Below, piece after piece: positions 13,270 to 13,604 of a DNA stretch of 13,604 bases; position 1 is the first letter of the stretch; each line of letters opens with the position of its first letter. Below the pieces are notes generated by a model. That model was given only the letters and a program-made list of their open reading frames with translations. It made no database searches and was not told the DNA's origin. The stretch spans positions 1 through 13,604 of the forward strand of contig JAOUAE010000024.1 of assembly GCA_029861085.1 (NCBI GenBank). The letters run 5' to 3'. The translations under genes were made by a program, and so were the position numbers. This DNA comes from Candidatus Nitrosopumilus sp. GTDB lineage: Archaea > Thermoproteota > Nitrososphaeria > Nitrososphaerales > Nitrosopumilaceae.

Positions 13270-13295
13270 TGCATAATCCTGTCAAAGATTATGAA
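13270..13295 (+). repeat. Site J: rightmost lox/dif-like site
   Basis: Left arm TGCATAATC (13270-13278), spacer CTGTCAAA (13279-13286), right arm GATTATGAA (13287-13295). Arms pair with one mismatch. It is the last copy in the window and may be the right edge of the array. Its spacer, reversed, is one base different from that of degenerate site K, so K and J bracket the CHRD gene as inverted partners. Confidence 0.78.
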
Positions 13296-13297
13296 AA

Positions 13298-13352
13298 GAC
13301 CTGACTGCAAAGAATTGATTCCTAGGACGTGCAGTCAGGCCAGGTTCTGGTC
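13298..13352. other. GC-richer stem-loop just outside the array (candidate structured RNA or target site)
   Basis: CCTGACTGCA (13300-13309) and TGCAGTCAGG (13330-13339) are perfect inverted arms with a 20-base loop. GACC (13298-13301) can alternatively pair with GGTC (13349-13352), and CCAG-GTT-CTGG (13340-13350) folds locally. In AT-rich DNA such GC-rich dyads are notable. It is not a tRNA. The surrounding 13296-13440 shows no gene. Confidence 0.45.
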
Positions 13353-13440
13353 GGTATGAAAACGAATTATGGCAGTTGCTTAATGATTGAAATTGAATTG
13401 GATTGGTATTAAGAAAGGGGAGAAAATTAGTAGTAATTAT

Positions 13441-13548
13441 TTAATAGCTAGAATTTTCATTTTTAGTTCTTGAATCTAATCTATGCTCTTCCTTCGTTGT
13501 TGGTTTTAGTAATATGACATAATTGAAAATATCCTCAATTGTGGTCAA
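13441..13548 (-). CDS. Doubtful 35-residue ORF at the window's right end
   Basis: A TTG-started frame encodes MTTIEDIFNYVILLKPTTK, then EEHRLDSRTKNENSSY. Its composition (a helical start and charged tail) is protein-like, and the frame is open for another nine codons upstream. There is no ATG start and no clear promoter, so it may be a gene remnant or chance. The rest of 13296-13604 holds only the stem-loop. Confidence 0.2.
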   Translation of the reverse strand: MTTIEDIFNYVILLKPTTKEEHRLDSRTKNENSSY

Positions 13549-13604
13549 TAAGGAAATTTTAGAAATTATGTATTAGAGAAGTGTTTTTGGAATAATTGTG
13601 GGAA

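Larger units (their letters stand above)
6351..13295. mobile_element. Candidate recombinase-site gene-cassette array
   Basis: Nine copies (A-H, J) of a directional inverted-repeat site, plus a degenerate copy K, a half copy and a double-half palindrome I, punctuate this stretch. None was found in 1-6350 or 13296-13604. Every full copy keeps an 8-base spacer between arms TTCATAATC and GATTATGAA. Intervals hold about one gene each, in mixed orientations: small ORF, P-II-like, TPR membrane protein, broken ORF plus secreted protein, glycosyltransferase, Zn-ribbon peptide, recombinase 2, CHRD protein. Reading each spacer as CTATCTAA-like for '+', the order is A+, B-, C+, D-, E+, F+, G+, H+, K-, J+. 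Sites A-E strictly alternate, as pdif modules do in Acinetobacter plasmids. Activity and outer boundaries are inferred. No tRNA gene or target duplication is visible at the edges. Confidence 0.6.

Noticed and set aside
6351..13295. CRISPR array
   Set aside because: Repeats are hundreds to about 1700 bases apart with genes between them, arms vary, and no cas genes are present.
6351..13295. Ordinary transcription-factor operators as the main explanation for the repeats
   Set aside because: Several copies lie between convergent gene ends or directly after stop codons, not at promoters, and the spacer is conserved and directional. It remains the main alternative and is not excluded.
13296..13604. 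tRNA or attachment-site remnant at the right edge
   Set aside because: No cloverleaf, T-loop consensus or duplicated tRNA 3' end can be seen near either boundary.

Overview
The window looks like the chromosome of an ammonia-oxidising thaumarchaeon (Nitrosopumilus/Nitrosarchaeum type). The DNA is very AT-rich. Genes are compact, several start without a visible Shine-Dalgarno site 20-30 bases downstream of TATA-like boxes, and there are several tiny cysteine-rich or single-membrane-segment proteins. A divergent P-II-like protein, a secreted CHRD-type protein and archaeal-type tyrosine recombinases also fit. This assignment comes from gene content and style, not from a database search.

Left part (1-5150): ordinary chromosomal genes. 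In order: a 30-residue membrane peptide, a small conserved hypothetical, a large thioredoxin-fold protein of the YyaL/SPATA20 (DUF255) family, a small charged protein, a zinc-dependent alcohol dehydrogenase, a 50-residue Cys-rich protein, a helical protein and a zinc-ribbon protein. I found none of the repeat described below in this half.

Right part (5228-13295): an accessory region. It opens with tyrosine recombinase 1 (5228-6352, +) and holds tyrosine recombinase 2 (11386-12339, -). Between and around them lie nine copies of one 26-30 bp element: two inverted 9-11 bp arms (consensus TTCATAATC and GATTATGAA) around a spacer of exactly 8 bases. There is also one degenerate copy, one half copy and one palindrome of two half copies. 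The spacer is asymmetric (consensus CTATCTAA or CTATACAA), so each site has a direction. This is the architecture of a tyrosine-recombinase crossover site (loxP/FRT type, or Xer dif/pdif type). The sites split the region into short intervals holding about one gene each: a 38-residue ORF, a P-II-like protein, a TPR membrane protein, a broken ORF with a secreted membrane-anchored protein, a GT4 glycosyltransferase, a zinc-ribbon microprotein, recombinase 2, and a CHRD-domain secreted protein. The stop codons of both recombinase genes fall inside a site arm.

The best reading is a gene-cassette array in an archaeon, with one or both recombinases shuffling single-gene modules between lox/dif-like sites. 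It is analogous to bacterial pdif modules or integron cassettes but is not the same sequence. This is inference. The main alternative is a repeated operator or a REP-like palindrome. The cargo (nitrogen signalling, glycosylation, surface proteins) would suit adaptive surface and nutrient variation.

The last 300 bases hold a GC-richer stem-loop and, at most, one tiny low-confidence ORF.
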